A stretch of DNA of 64,000 nucleotides from Taibaiella koreensis (lineage in GTDB: Bacteria > Bacteroidota > Bacteroidia > Chitinophagales > Chitinophagaceae): assembly GCF_003545715.1 (NCBI RefSeq), contig NZ_QVNU01000003.1, forward strand, positions 558,001 through 622,000. The letters run 5' to 3'. Within the stretch, counting starts at the first letter, position 1; every line of letters starts with the position of its first letter. Both the position numbers and the translations under genes were made by a program. Shown here piece after piece: positions 26,063 to 34,905 of the stretch. A model generated the notes under the pieces. That model was given only the letters and a program-made list of their open reading frames with translations, was not told where the DNA came from and ran no database searches.

Positions 26063-26905
26063 TTAGTAATCAGTGGTGCTGCCGGTAAGCTCCAGCAGGG
26101 CTTGTTCCAGCTGCGCATCGTTGGGGGCGATACCGTGCCACTCGTGCGTACCCTCCATAAAGGAAACACCGCTACCCATAGCCGTATGCAGTAAGATGCA
26201 TACCGGCTTGCCCTTGCCCGAGTAGGCTTTGGCTTCTTCGAGTCCTTCCAGCACACGTTCCATATTATTGCCTTCGGCGATTTCCAGCACCGTCCAGCCG
26301 AAAGCCTCAAACTTGCCGCGCAGATCGCCCAGGCCCATGACCATCTCAGTGGGGCCGTCGATCTGCTGGCCATTATAGTCGATGGTTGCGATCAGGTTGT
26401 CCACTTTATGGTGTGCGGCAAACATAATGGCTTCCCAGTTCTGGCCTTCCTGCAGCTCGCCATCGCCGTGCAGGGAATAGACCATACGATCGTCCTTGTT
26501 CAGTTTTTTTGCCAGCGCAGCGCCGATAGCCACGCTCATGCCTTGCCCCAGTGAGCCGGACGCAATGCGTACACCAGGCAGGTGTTCGTGCGTGGCAGGA
26601 TGTCCCTGAAGCCTGGAATTCAGCTGCCGGAACGTAGCCAGCTCCTCGACGCGGAAATAGCCGCTACGGGCCAGCACACTGTACAGCAGGGGAGAGATAT
26701 GTCCGTTGGAAAGAAAGAAGAGGTCTTCGCCCACACCGTCCATATTGAAGGCCGGATCGTGCTTCATTACCTTGAAGTATAAAGCCGTAAGAAAGTCGCT
26801 GCAGCCCAAAGATCCGCCGGGGTGGCCACTTTGCGCGCCATGCACCATTCTTACGATATCACGGCGCACCTGCGTGGCCATCTCTTTCAATTGCTGAAGT
26901 TCCAT
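26063..26905 (-). CDS. Transketolase N-terminal (thiamine diphosphate-binding) subunit
   Basis: A 280-residue subunit of a split transketolase, an enzyme of the non-oxidative pentose phosphate pathway. It carries the N-terminal half only: GAQSGHPGGSLGCSDFL, HLPGVRIASGSLGQGMSVAIGAALA, and the thiamine diphosphate motif GDGELQEGQNWEA to IDYNGQQ. The other half (pyrimidine-binding plus C-terminal domain) is not adjacent; a terminator and an MFS gene follow. In many bacteria the two subunit genes are side by side. The ATG at 26905 is chosen because a TAnnTTTG element on the minus strand (26929-26936) lies inside the frame of the longer version starting at 26941. Confidence 0.93.
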   Translation of the reverse strand: MELQQLKEMATQVRRDIVRMVHGAQSGHPGGSLGCSDFLTALYFKVMKHDPAFNMDGVGEDLFFLSNGHISPLLYSVLARSGYFRVEELATFRQLNSRLQGHPATHEHLPGVRIASGSLGQGMSVAIGAALAKKLNKDDRMVYSLHGDGELQEGQNWEAIMFAAHHKVDNLIATIDYNGQQIDGPTEMVMGLGDLRGKFEAFGWTVLEIAEGNNMERVLEGLEEAKAYSGKGKPVCILLHTAMGSGVSFMEGTHEWHGIAPNDAQLEQALLELTGSTTDY

Positions 26906-26928
26906 TATAATACTTTGAAAATTTTGCG

Positions 26929-26936
26929 CAAAAGTA
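26929..26936 (-). promoter_or_regulatory. Candidate -7 element (TACTTTTG) for the transketolase subunit
   Basis: CAAAAGTA on the plus strand reads TACTTTTG on the minus strand, a TAnnTTTG match, 24 bases before the ATG at 26905. It supports that start. No perfect TTTG lies 19 bases upstream. Confidence 0.45.
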
Positions 26937-27030
26937 AGCATTCGGTTTCGAAAATTTTCCCGCAGGGCAAATTAAAAATCGCATTCCTTTAGCATCTTTA
27001 GTGGTTCACGGCAAGGAAAAATACAGGCCC

Positions 27031-27067
27031 AAAAACAAAGGTTACCTGGTAGCAACCGGGTAACCTT
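27031..27067 (-). terminator. Rho-independent terminator after the DUF5606 gene
   Basis: AAGGTTACC (27038-27046) pairs with GGTAACCTT (27059-27067). On the minus strand the stem is followed by TGTTTTT. It lies 24 bases past the stop of the DUF5606 gene. Confidence 0.8.
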
Positions 27068-27091
27068 GCAATATTATTCGGGGTGTAATAC

Positions 27092-27733
27092 TTATGCCTC
27101 TTCTTCTTTTTTCTTCTTGGGAGCGGCCTTTTTTGCCGGCTTTTCTTCTTCGCCCTCAGCAGTAGCGGCTTTTTTCTTGGCCGCGGCTTTCTTTACAGGC
27201 TTTTCTTCACCTTCTTCAGTAGTTGTTGCTTTTTTAGCAGCCGCTTTTTTCTTCGGCTTCGCCTCTTCTGTTGCAATCTCTTCCGGTGTGGCGTCAACAG
27301 CTTCACCGGCAGTCGCATCCTCTTCTTCAGGTTGCTCTTTCAGATAATCGAAATTCAGCAGGTCGTTTGCTTTCAGTATCTCGTACCATTTCAGCAGTTT
27401 CCTGATATCGCTGGTGTATACCCGGCTTTCATCAAAATCGGGTAGCACTGTCTTGAAATAAGCTTTGGTTGCCTTATCATCTTTCTTCTTGTTGAGCTCG
27501 GCTACTTCGCCATCCTGTTCCTTGATCTTTTCCAGCACTTCATGCAGGCGCACGTTGTCGCCGGTAGTATATATCTCAATGCTTTCCAGCGGCGTAATGT
27601 GGTGGATACGGGCCGATACGAATTTCACACTTTTGTCGGTGAGGCTGCGTACGATAGCGCCGTCGTTTTTGGTGCTCATCAGTTGGTAAAGACCGCTGAG
27701 GCCGGTTACCGCTACAATTTGTCTGTATTCCAT
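27092..27733 (-). CDS. DUF5606-family protein with lysine/alanine-rich tail
   Basis: A 213-residue cytoplasmic protein. Residues about 1-135 match the Bacteroidota DUF5606 family (YRQIVAVTGLSGLYQLMSTK, KFVSARIHHITPLESIEIYT, VPLKEVL-like LHEVLEKIKEQ), of unknown function. From about residue 140 an acidic Glu-rich linker (EQPEEEDATAGEA) leads to a tail made of KKAAAKK-type repeats broken by EEGEE blocks, similar in style to histone H1 and HU-type tails. The basic repeats suggest nucleic-acid binding, while the acid blocks could modulate it; both are inference. It has its own -7-like element and terminator, so it is a single-gene unit. Confidence 0.85.
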   Translation of the reverse strand: MEYRQIVAVTGLSGLYQLMSTKNDGAIVRSLTDKSVKFVSARIHHITPLESIEIYTTGDNVRLHEVLEKIKEQDGEVAELNKKKDDKATKAYFKTVLPDFDESRVYTSDIRKLLKWYEILKANDLLNFDYLKEQPEEEDATAGEAVDATPEEIATEEAKPKKKAAAKKATTTEEGEEKPVKKAAAKKKAATAEGEEEKPAKKAAPKKKKEEEA

Positions 27734-27773
27734 AGTTTATATAATACCCGGAGGTTCTCGACTTTTAGGGCGG

Positions 27774-27781
27774 CAAAAGTA
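27774..27781 (-). promoter_or_regulatory. Candidate -7 element (TACTTTTG) for the DUF5606 gene
   Basis: CAAAAGTA on the plus strand, read TACTTTTG on the minus strand, 41 bases before the DUF5606 ATG. The -33 half is not clear at the standard distance. Confidence 0.4.
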
Positions 27782-27947
27782 AGAAAAATTCTATACAAAG
27801 TTCCCGCCAAAATTTTCCTTTTGATTTCAGCATTAAAACGCAATTAATCTACAGAATTTGAGTGTAGGGCCACATGAAGTTTATATGATATGCGTGATGG
27901 TTCACTTGAATGTGTTATTTTTGTATTTTAACTTAAACTATTGCCGC

Positions 27948-30900
27948 ATGAAAACGAGTACAACCATTTTAATGTTCCTGCTGTTGCTCTTGCATTATGG
28001 CGCACAAGGTAAAGACGGCGAACAACCCAACAAGCTAACTTATTTCAAAGAAAATAAGGGGCAACTGATTGATCAGAACGGCGCTGCAAGGGGCGATATT
28101 TTTTACTATGGCGCCAGCGACGGGCTGCAATACTATTTTAAAAAATCGGGGATCAGCTACCAATTGTATCAGCGGGATGAGGAGAAGAATATCCATCTTT
28201 CCCGTGTTGATGTTTCCTGGCTCGGAGCCAATACACAGGCAGAACTCATCGGTCAGAATAAAGCAGGAGCTGTAGAAAATTTTATCCGTGACGGGCGTAG
28301 TATATTCGGTGCACGGCAGTATAATGATCTTTTGTATAGGAATCTTTATAAGGATATCGATCTGCACTACTATTATCAGGGCGCATCATTGAAATATGAT
28401 TTTATTGTCGCGCCGCATGCAGATTATAGACATATCAGGCTCGAAATGGAAGGCGCCAGTGCGCTCCGGCTCAATAAAGACGGCACGCTTACCATTGTTA
28501 CAGCAAATGGTTCCGTTACAGAGGGTGTACCTGTTGCTTACCAAAACAAGAAGCCCGTTCCTGTTTCCTGGATAATGAAAGACAATGTGTTGGGTTTTCA
28601 GGTAGGCAACTACGACCCATCACAGCCGTTGATCATTGATCCGTTGATCTACAGGTGGTATTCAAGTACCCTGACTTCCGGATCGAGCCTGACACAATCA
28701 GATGGTACAGCTTATGCCTCCGTGCACGATAATAACAACAACGTATACGTTATATCCAGTGCCGCGGACAAAAATGGCCCTATGTATGACTACTATGCAA
28801 GGATAACCAGCCGGAATAGCAGTACAGGAGCCGTTAATTGGACGCGCAATGTAGCTGATTTTTTTACTGGGAGCAACATTACCCCTTCTAATGCTTTCCC
28901 GGCTGAAGGCCTGGCACTAGGAATCAATTGCCTGTATCTATGTGGAAGTACCGGGTGTACTGCTGTAAACATCGCTACAAGTGGCGCTTACCAGACGACC
29001 ATTGTCGGGCAACAAGACTGCTTTCTGGCTAAATATGCGTTGAATGGAGACAGGATCTGGGTAACTTATTATGGAGGAGCGGGCGACGATTCGGCAAAAC
29101 GCTGTATTGCAGATGCTTACGGTAATATGTATATCTGTGGGACTACCTCCTCTACTGGTAGTATGGCCACGATCAACGCCTTCCAGCCGGCGCTGGCAGG
29201 TAGCAGTGACGCTTTTATAGCTAAATTCGACTCAGCAGGCAGGCGGGTGTGGAGTACCTATTATGGCGGCAGCGCCACGGATATGGCCCGAAGCATTGCT
29301 ATACAGGGCAGTCAGCTTTTTGTCGCCGGTACTACTACATCAGCAGGTATCGCAACAGTTGGATCACATCAGCAAGCGTTTGCAGGCAATCAGGACGGCT
29401 TCCTGCTTTGTCTTGACACTACAGGCAGCACGCGGCAATGGAGCACTTATTACGGTGCGGATTCTACCACGGCGGAAAATTGTGTCGTAGGTGGTAATGC
29501 CATTTATCTTTCAGGAACAACCAATAGCGCGAGTAGTATAGCTACGCCGGGGGTATACCAGGGAAACATAGCGGGAGGACGAGATGCCTATCTGGCAAAA
29601 TTTGATATGAGTGGTGTACGCCAATGGGGAACCTACCATGGCGGCACAGGAGATGAAACCGGCTCGGGTACTGTAATGGGCAGTAGCGGCAATCTTTATT
29701 TGTGTGGCACGACAACATCCGATACCGCTATAGCAACATTCATGAGCTATCAAACCAATTACAGTCCGATAGGCAGTGCTTCAACCTATCTTTCTGAATT
29801 CAATAGCAATGGTCAGAAATTGTCGGGAACCTATTTTAACGGAGCGGAAAGTGCAGTATACTGCTCTGCAAATAATAGTGGCGACGTCTTTATATCGGGT
29901 GGTTATTATATCGCATATCCTCTTCATCCCCCAGTGGTGCTGGGGTACCTGGCCAAGTTTTCTTACTGCAACGATACCACACCGGTGATCGACGCCCCCG
30001 AAACACATATCTGTTCCGGAACACCGGTTACCATTTCTGTGCCTGCTGTACCGAGTACTACCTATCAGTGGTATCGCAATGATACCCTGATTACCGGCGC
30101 TACCCAAAATATTTACACGGCTTCGCTTGCCGGCTTATACCGGATCTTAGTCAATGGTTGTCCTCCAAGCAGTATGGCTGCTGTATCCCTTACCCAATCG
30201 GTTACTCCCTTAGTTCAGGTCACCCATACTGATATTCCCTGCTATGCCAGCAATAGCGGTACCATTAATGTAGCAGCCACGAACGGCACACCGCCATATA
30301 CCTATCAATGGAATAATTTACCGGACACCACCGCTTTTGTTTCGGGTCTGGATACCGGTACCTATATTGTCCATACGCGTGATGTGTACAGTTGCGGGAA
30401 GATCGATACCGTGAAGATCACAAAACGTACGACTACTCCTCCTTCTAATCCGCTGGCCAGCCTCTGTGTCGTTACCACGGATTCCGCAACAGAAAAAAAT
30501 CTGGTAGTCTGGGAGAAGGTCGGCGATGTAAGGGCGGTCAGCTATAACGTTTATCGGGAAACAAGCGTTATGGCCCAGTATGAGCTCATAGGGACACGTA
30601 GTGTCGATAGCTTAAGCACTTTCCTTGATATTATCGCAAACCCCTTGCAGCAAAGCTATACCTATGCATTGGCCGAAGTCGATAGCTGTGGCAATGAATG
30701 GCCCTTGAGCGAACGTCATACCACCATACACCTGAGCGCCAATATGGGCGTCAATGGTGAAATCAACCTCAGCTGGAATACTTACGCCGGAAGAAGCTAT
30801 TCTACGCATTATATCGAAAGGAGTTTTAACGGCGGTCCATTTACTTTGCTGAACGAAGTTTCCAGCACGATGACGGCATACTCCGATCTGACGCCTCCCC

Positions 30901-31256
30901 TTGGCGACAAAGTATACCGGATCGCAATTGATGTGGCGCCGTCATGCGCTCCCTCAAAGCCTACAGATATTGCCCGGGTTACCTCCAATACGGTGTCGTT
31001 TATCACTTCGGGCATTGGTGAGCATGAGGTTGCGGGATTTGTTGAGCTCGGTCCCAATCCCACTACCGGGCTGTTGATGATACATAACTTCAAACCAGCG
31101 GTAATCAAAGTATACGACTTCGCAGGCCGGCAGGTGCTTTCCGAAAAGAATACCACCAGTATCAACCTGGGCGGTCTTTCTAAAGGGACCTACCTGGTAC
31201 GGCTGCTGGATAAAAACGCCAATGTGCAATACAGTAAAAAAGTGATCTTGAAATAA
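27948..31256 (+). CDS. Large secreted beta-propeller (SBBP-repeat) protein with type A T9SS sorting domain
   Basis: A 1102-residue exported protein when read from the ATG at 27948, which starts the signal peptide MKTSTTILMFLLLLLHYGAQG; a longer frame from 27858 has no export signal at its start. Residues about 30-240 match the N-terminal domain (DUF7948-like: FKENKGQLIDQNG, DIFYYGASDGLQYYF) often found before SBBP repeats. Residues about 260-690 hold repeats such as WVTYYGGAGDDSAKRC, WSTYYGGSATDMARS, WGTYHGGTGDETGSG and CGTTTS, forming a propeller. Ig-like and fibronectin-like regions follow, then a type A T9SS domain (LGPNPTTGLLMIHNF, GTYLVRLL). By eye its codons look more A+T rich than those of its neighbours. 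A possible -7 box (TATTTTTG) is at 27916-27923. Function is unknown, perhaps adhesion. Confidence 0.9.
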   Translation: MKTSTTILMFLLLLLHYGAQGKDGEQPNKLTYFKENKGQLIDQNGAARGDIFYYGASDGLQYYFKKSGISYQLYQRDEEKNIHLSRVDVSWLGANTQAELIGQNKAGAVENFIRDGRSIFGARQYNDLLYRNLYKDIDLHYYYQGASLKYDFIVAPHADYRHIRLEMEGASALRLNKDGTLTIVTANGSVTEGVPVAYQNKKPVPVSWIMKDNVLGFQVGNYDPSQPLIIDPLIYRWYSSTLTSGSSLTQSDGTAYASVHDNNNNVYVISSAADKNGPMYDYYARITSRNSSTGAVNWTRNVADFFTGSNITPSNAFPAEGLALGINCLYLCGSTGCTAVNIATSGAYQTTIVGQQDCFLAKYALNGDRIWVTYYGGAGDDSAKRCIADAYGNMYICGTTSSTGSMATINAFQPALAGSSDAFIAKFDSAGRRVWSTYYGGSATDMARSIAIQGSQLFVAGTTTSAGIATVGSHQQAFAGNQDGFLLCLDTTGSTRQWSTYYGADSTTAENCVVGGNAIYLSGTTNSASSIATPGVYQGNIAGGRDAYLAKFDMSGVRQWGTYHGGTGDETGSGTVMGSSGNLYLCGTTTSDTAIATFMSYQTNYSPIGSASTYLSEFNSNGQKLSGTYFNGAESAVYCSANNSGDVFISGGYYIAYPLHPPVVLGYLAKFSYCNDTTPVIDAPETHICSGTPVTISVPAVPSTTYQWYRNDTLITGATQNIYTASLAGLYRILVNGCPPSSMAAVSLTQSVTPLVQVTHTDIPCYASNSGTINVAATNGTPPYTYQWNNLPDTTAFVSGLDTGTYIVHTRDVYSCGKIDTVKITKRTTTPPSNPLASLCVVTTDSATEKNLVVWEKVGDVRAVSYNVYRETSVMAQYELIGTRSVDSLSTFLDIIANPLQQSYTYALAEVDSCGNEWPLSERHTTIHLSANMGVNGEINLSWNTYAGRSYSTHYIERSFNGGPFTLLNEVSSTMTAYSDLTPPLGDKVYRIAIDVAPSCAPSKPTDIARVTSNTVSFITSGIGEHEVAGFVELGPNPTTGLLMIHNFKPAVIKVYDFAGRQVLSEKNTTSINLGGLSKGTYLVRLLDKNANVQYSKKVILK

Positions 31257-31478
31257 GCATGTGAAAAGATGAAAATTGATAGCAGGCTGCTCTTTGGGGC
31301 GGCCTGTTGTTATTTCAGGCATGTTTGTCACTTATTGTCGCCCACAGGCACATCGTCCACGGCTTACCTGGGAGAAAATTTGCGGAAAAACGGGAAAATA
31401 TCACCAAAGCATAACCTCCGAACTTTTTAGAGGTCATATTGGTTTGTCAGCTTTGTAACAACCTAAAAACATAATAAG

Positions 31479-31736
31479 ATGCAAAAGGTAGTAGCAGTAT
31501 CCGTAAACATAAATGAGCTGGCCAGCCAACCCGATAAGGTAACTTCCCTGGTAGAGTTGGAAGGGCTTAATGAATTGCTGGCCGAAGGCTGGGAAATCGA
31601 AGACTGGTCGTTCCTTACCGACGAGCCTGTAAACGGCCGCATGCCTATGCTGGTGATCCTGAACGATCAGCTGCTGCCCGAAGGCGAAGGCTTTTATGAA
31701 GAATACGAAGAAGAGCTGCCCGAAGAAGAGGAATAA
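31479..31736 (+). CDS. Small acidic protein of unknown function
   Basis: An 85-residue cytoplasmic protein without signal peptide or recognised domain. It begins MQKVVAVSVNINELASQPD, contains GWEIEDWSFLTDEP, and ends in a run of Glu, Tyr and Pro (EEYEEELPEEEE). The charge pattern suggests a protein-binding or chaperone-like role, but nothing more can be said. It is a single-gene unit: a long non-coding stretch precedes it and a strong terminator follows 17 bases after the stop. Confidence 0.75.
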   Translation: MQKVVAVSVNINELASQPDKVTSLVELEGLNELLAEGWEIEDWSFLTDEPVNGRMPMLVILNDQLLPEGEGFYEEYEEELPEEEE

Positions 31737-31753
31737 CCAGGTTTTTTTACGGG

Positions 31754-31791
31754 AAAAGGGTGAGCGGTGGCAATCCGCTCACCCTTTTTTT
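31754..31791 (+). terminator. Rho-independent terminator after the small acidic protein gene
   Basis: A 14-bp stem (31754-31767 with 31775-31788; core GGGTGAGCGG/CCGCTCACCC) is followed by T to 31791. It could act on both strands. Confidence 0.9.
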
Positions 31792-31975
31792 ACGCTATAT
31801 CGGTATGCCGTGCCAACCTGCTGCAGCCCAAAGCTGTCTGGCTAAGGACAAGTGGTCCAGGCTACCGGGAAACCAGTAACTATTCTTAGTAGCTAAGAAA
31901 ATTTCTGTTCCGGCCGTCTGTTAAAGTAGCCCTCAGGCATACGATACTTAATAGAAACGAATAAACCTTAGCAAA

Positions 31976-33268
31976 ATGAATAAAGGAATTTTTCAAACTA
32001 CGAAGCTGAAGGCCCTATTGCTGTTGGCCGGCTCACTATTTGCGGTCTCGCAGGTCACGGCTGCCGATACCCTGCGGGTATTGTTTCTCGGCAATAGCTA
32101 CACTGAGGTCAATAACCTGCCGCAGGTGATCGCCAACCTCGCTGTGGCAAGTGGCGACCAGCTGATCTACCAGTCGAATACGCCCGGTGGACAGACCTTC
32201 CAGCAGCATTGCAGCAATAGTACCACCTTATCGCTCATCGCCCAGGGCGGATGGGACTATGTGGTGCTCCAGGAGCAAAGCCAGCGCCCCTCGTTTTCAG
32301 ATGGTCAGGTGGCTAATGAAGTATATCCCTATGCGAAAAAGCTGGACAGCCTGATCCATCGCGCCAGCCCTTGTGCGAAAACAGTTTTCTATATGACCTG
32401 GGGCTATAAGAACGGCGATGCAGGCAATTGCCCCGTATGGCCGCCCATATGCACCTACTCAGGAATGGACAGCATGTTGTATCTCCGGTATTCCATTATG
32501 GCCGAGGATAACGAAGCCTGGTTGAGCCCGGCGGGTAGGGTAAGGCGCAGGGTACGTGCGCTCAATCCTTCCATCGAGCTGTACGCTGCCGATGGCAGCC
32601 ACCCCACGGCTGCGGGTACCTTTGCGGCAGCACTGAGCTTCTATACACTTTTATACGGGAAAGATCCCGTGGCGAATACCTATAATTACAGCCTTAGCGC
32701 CGGAGATGCCGGGGCGATCAAAGCTGCAGCCAAAGCAGTGGCCTTCGATAGCCTGAGCTACTGGCGCCGGTTCGATCCCTTGCCCGCCGCTGGTTTTACA
32801 GCTACAACCGCCGGCAATACCGTGAACCTTGCCAATACCTCGATGGGGGCTACTGCCTACAGCTGGGACTTCGGCGATGGCAGCCCGGCTTCAGCCGTGG
32901 CCAGCCCCAGTCATACCTACGCAGCTTCGGGGATGTATGACGTATGCCTGAAAGCGATCGACGGCTGCGACACGGTAAAGCTGTGCCGTAAGGTGCAGAT
33001 CGGTACGGTAGGTATCGGCAACAGGGGCTCCCTGACCGAATTGCAGGTCTATCCCAATCCCGTTACACATACGCTTTATTTTAAAGGCCTTAAAGAAAAT
33101 TGTGACTATATCTTGTACAACAATATTGGTGTCCGGCTTCAGCAGGGTAAGCTGGAGATGGGACAGGCAGCGCTTTCCCTGCAGCGATTGCCGGCCGGGC
33201 TGTATTACCTGCAGCTGTTATCGGCAGAGGGGCAGGGTAGCACAGTACTGCCGGTGCAGAAGCAATAA
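31976..33268 (+). CDS. SGNH/GDSL-type (DUF4886-like) secreted hydrolase with PKD and type A T9SS sorting domains
   Basis: A 430-residue exported protein with a signal peptide (about 1-29, ending VTAAD). Residues about 33-250 look like an SGNH hydrolase: VLFLGNSYTEVNNLP carries the nucleophile Ser, GWDYVVLQEQSQRP the block II-III region, and DGSHPTAAGTFAAAL the catalytic Asp/His. Residues about 262-348 are a PKD domain (YSWDFGDGSPAS). Residues about 355-430 are the type A T9SS domain (LQVYPNPVTHTLYF, LPAGLYYLQLL). It probably removes acyl or sulfate groups from a polymer or glycan outside the cell; the substrate is unknown. There is no polysaccharide-utilisation locus around it. Confidence 0.88.
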   Translation: MNKGIFQTTKLKALLLLAGSLFAVSQVTAADTLRVLFLGNSYTEVNNLPQVIANLAVASGDQLIYQSNTPGGQTFQQHCSNSTTLSLIAQGGWDYVVLQEQSQRPSFSDGQVANEVYPYAKKLDSLIHRASPCAKTVFYMTWGYKNGDAGNCPVWPPICTYSGMDSMLYLRYSIMAEDNEAWLSPAGRVRRRVRALNPSIELYAADGSHPTAAGTFAAALSFYTLLYGKDPVANTYNYSLSAGDAGAIKAAAKAVAFDSLSYWRRFDPLPAAGFTATTAGNTVNLANTSMGATAYSWDFGDGSPASAVASPSHTYAASGMYDVCLKAIDGCDTVKLCRKVQIGTVGIGNRGSLTELQVYPNPVTHTLYFKGLKENCDYILYNNIGVRLQQGKLEMGQAALSLQRLPAGLYYLQLLSAEGQGSTVLPVQKQ

Positions 33269-33621
33269 GGCGCCTGCATGGTGGCGCGAAGAAAGCCTAT
33301 AGCTGGCCGATCGGAATTAAATGGACGCGTACTGTCTCTACCGGGGGCGGTACGCTTTTAATTTAATACCTGCCGGAGCAGTGCATAAGGACATGCGATC
33401 AAGCTGCCGGCCAGGACAGTACCTGCTGTACCGGCCTCCCTGGTCCTGGGTGAAAACCAATAGCAGGCCAGGCCACACATCAGCCAAAACTTCTTCAGAA
33501 ATGCCCCGGAGTTTCTAAAGGAAATTACAGGAAAAAAACATGGGAAAAGAAGTATTATATCTGCAATGTATGTATCTTTGCGGCCCGATTGTAAGGTTCC
33601 AGAAAGAAAATTCAAAATATT
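33269..33621. other. Gene-free stretch before the ribosomal cluster
   Basis: No convincing gene. Short frames on both strands lack family features. The only notable item is a second TAnnTTTG match (TATCTTTG, 33573-33580), 49 bases upstream of the clear rpsJ promoter, which could be an alternative start of transcription. Confidence 0.5.
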
Positions 33622-33652
33622 TTTGGTGTTTTGAAAAGATTTTCTACCTTTG
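33622..33652 (+). promoter_or_regulatory. Bacteroidota promoter of the S10 operon
   Basis: TTTG (33622-33625), exactly 19 bases, then TACCTTTG (33645-33652): a full match to the Bacteroidota sigma-ABfr pattern, 35 bases before the rpsJ ATG. It is the strongest promoter-like sequence in the window and fits a highly transcribed ribosomal operon. Confidence 0.85.
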
Positions 33653-33687
33653 CAGTCCCAAAAATTTTAACAAGGAAGTTTTTTGAT

Positions 33688-33993
33688 ATGTCACAGCGTA
33701 TTCGCATCAAGCTAAAGTCTTACGACCACAATCTCGTGGATAAGTCCGCAGAAAAGATCGTAAAGACCGTTCGTAATACAGGCGCCGTAGTTACCGGTCC
33801 TATTCCCTTACCTACGGATAAGAAAATTTTTACGGTTCTGCGTTCCCCGCACGTAAATAAGAAAGCCCGTGAGCAGTTCCAATTGTGTACACACAAGCGA
33901 TTACTGGACATTTATACTTCTTCCAGCCGTACCGTGGATGCCTTGTCTAAACTGGACCTTCCCAGCGGTGTAGAAGTAGAGATCAAAGCCTAA
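33688..33993 (+). CDS. rpsJ: 30S ribosomal protein S10
   Basis: 101 residues, standard length; [38 protein letters not shown] and [12 protein letters not shown] are family hallmarks. S10 binds the 30S head and, in many bacteria, also NusB in antitermination. The ATG at 33688 is taken over an upstream in-frame start (33631) that overlaps the promoter. It is the first gene of the S10 cluster; rpsL, rpsG and fusA do not precede it. The gap to rplC (232 bases) is unusually long. Confidence 0.97.
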   Translation: MSQRIRIKLKSYDHNLVDKSAEKIVKTVRNTGAVVTGPIPLPTDKKIFTVLRSPHVNKKAREQFQLCTHKRLLDIYTSSSRTVDALSKLDLPSGVEVEIKA

Positions 33994-34225
33994 CAGTCTT
34001 CTCCCTGTATAAACAGAGAAAAACAGCGAAAGCAAAGTTCTTTAAAGCAATAGGAATAACAGCTAATCCCGCGGATTCGTATCCGGGTCTTTGACCCTGA
34101 TACAATAGCAATCAACGGGCGCTTGGCTGGGAAGCAGGCACAGTTCTGGCTTTCCGTTAGCATTAAATAATAATAACACAGCTCCGTGTCAGATCCCTTA
34201 TGACCGGTGCTGAAAACAAAATATT

Positions 34226-34852
34226 ATGAAAGGTATTATTGGTAAAAAAATCGGCATGACCTCCGTGTTCGAATCTAATGGAAAGCAGGTGTCCTGCACC
34301 ATTATCGAGGCCGGACCTTGCGTAGTAACGCAAAAGAAAACAGTCGAAACCGACGGGTACGAAGCCTTGCAGATCGCCTTTGGCGAGCGTAAAGAAAAAA
34401 ACACGCCCAAAGCCCTGCTCAATCACTTCGCGAAAGCAGAAACAGCCCCCAAAGCTGTCGTAAAAGAAATCCGCAACAGTTCCATTAATAAACAAGTTGG
34501 TGAAAGTATTACCGTAGACATCTTCTCCGAAGGTGAAAAGGTAAACGTGATCGGTACCTCCAAAGGTAAAGGTTTCCAGGGCGTAGTAAAACGTCACGGA
34601 TTCGGCGGTGTGGGCGAAGCTTCCCACGGCCAGCACGACCGTCAGCGCGCTCCCGGTTCTATCGGTGGTTCTTCTTATCCCAGCCGTGTATTCAAAGGTA
34701 TGCGCATGGCCGGCCGCATGGGTGGCGATCGCGTAAAAGTGAAAGCGCTGAAAGTAGTAAAAGTTTATCCCGAGCAGAACTACATCCTGGTTACCGGCTC
34801 TGTTCCCGGTCATAACGGTTCTATCGTTCTGATCCAAAACAACGTAGGTTAA
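34226..34852 (+). CDS. rplC: 50S ribosomal protein L3
   Basis: 208 residues; [16 protein letters not shown] at the start and [15 protein letters not shown] with [15 protein letters not shown] in the long loop that reaches the peptidyl-transferase centre. L3 is an early assembly protein of the 50S subunit. It lies second in the S10 operon after a 232-base spacer in which no promoter or structured leader was identified with confidence. Confidence 0.97.
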   Translation: MKGIIGKKIGMTSVFESNGKQVSCTIIEAGPCVVTQKKTVETDGYEALQIAFGERKEKNTPKALLNHFAKAETAPKAVVKEIRNSSINKQVGESITVDIFSEGEKVNVIGTSKGKGFQGVVKRHGFGGVGEASHGQHDRQRAPGSIGGSSYPSRVFKGMRMAGRMGGDRVKVKALKVVKVYPEQNYILVTGSVPGHNGSIVLIQNNVG

Positions 34853-34905
34853 TCCCGCGGATAGAAAACATTATTTCCATTAGCATCAGCTAAAAATTAT
34901 AAGAA

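Noticed and set aside
33358-33615. An 85-codon minus-strand frame upstream of rpsJ
   Set aside because: No family-like features, it overlaps the promoter region, and it has no gene context.
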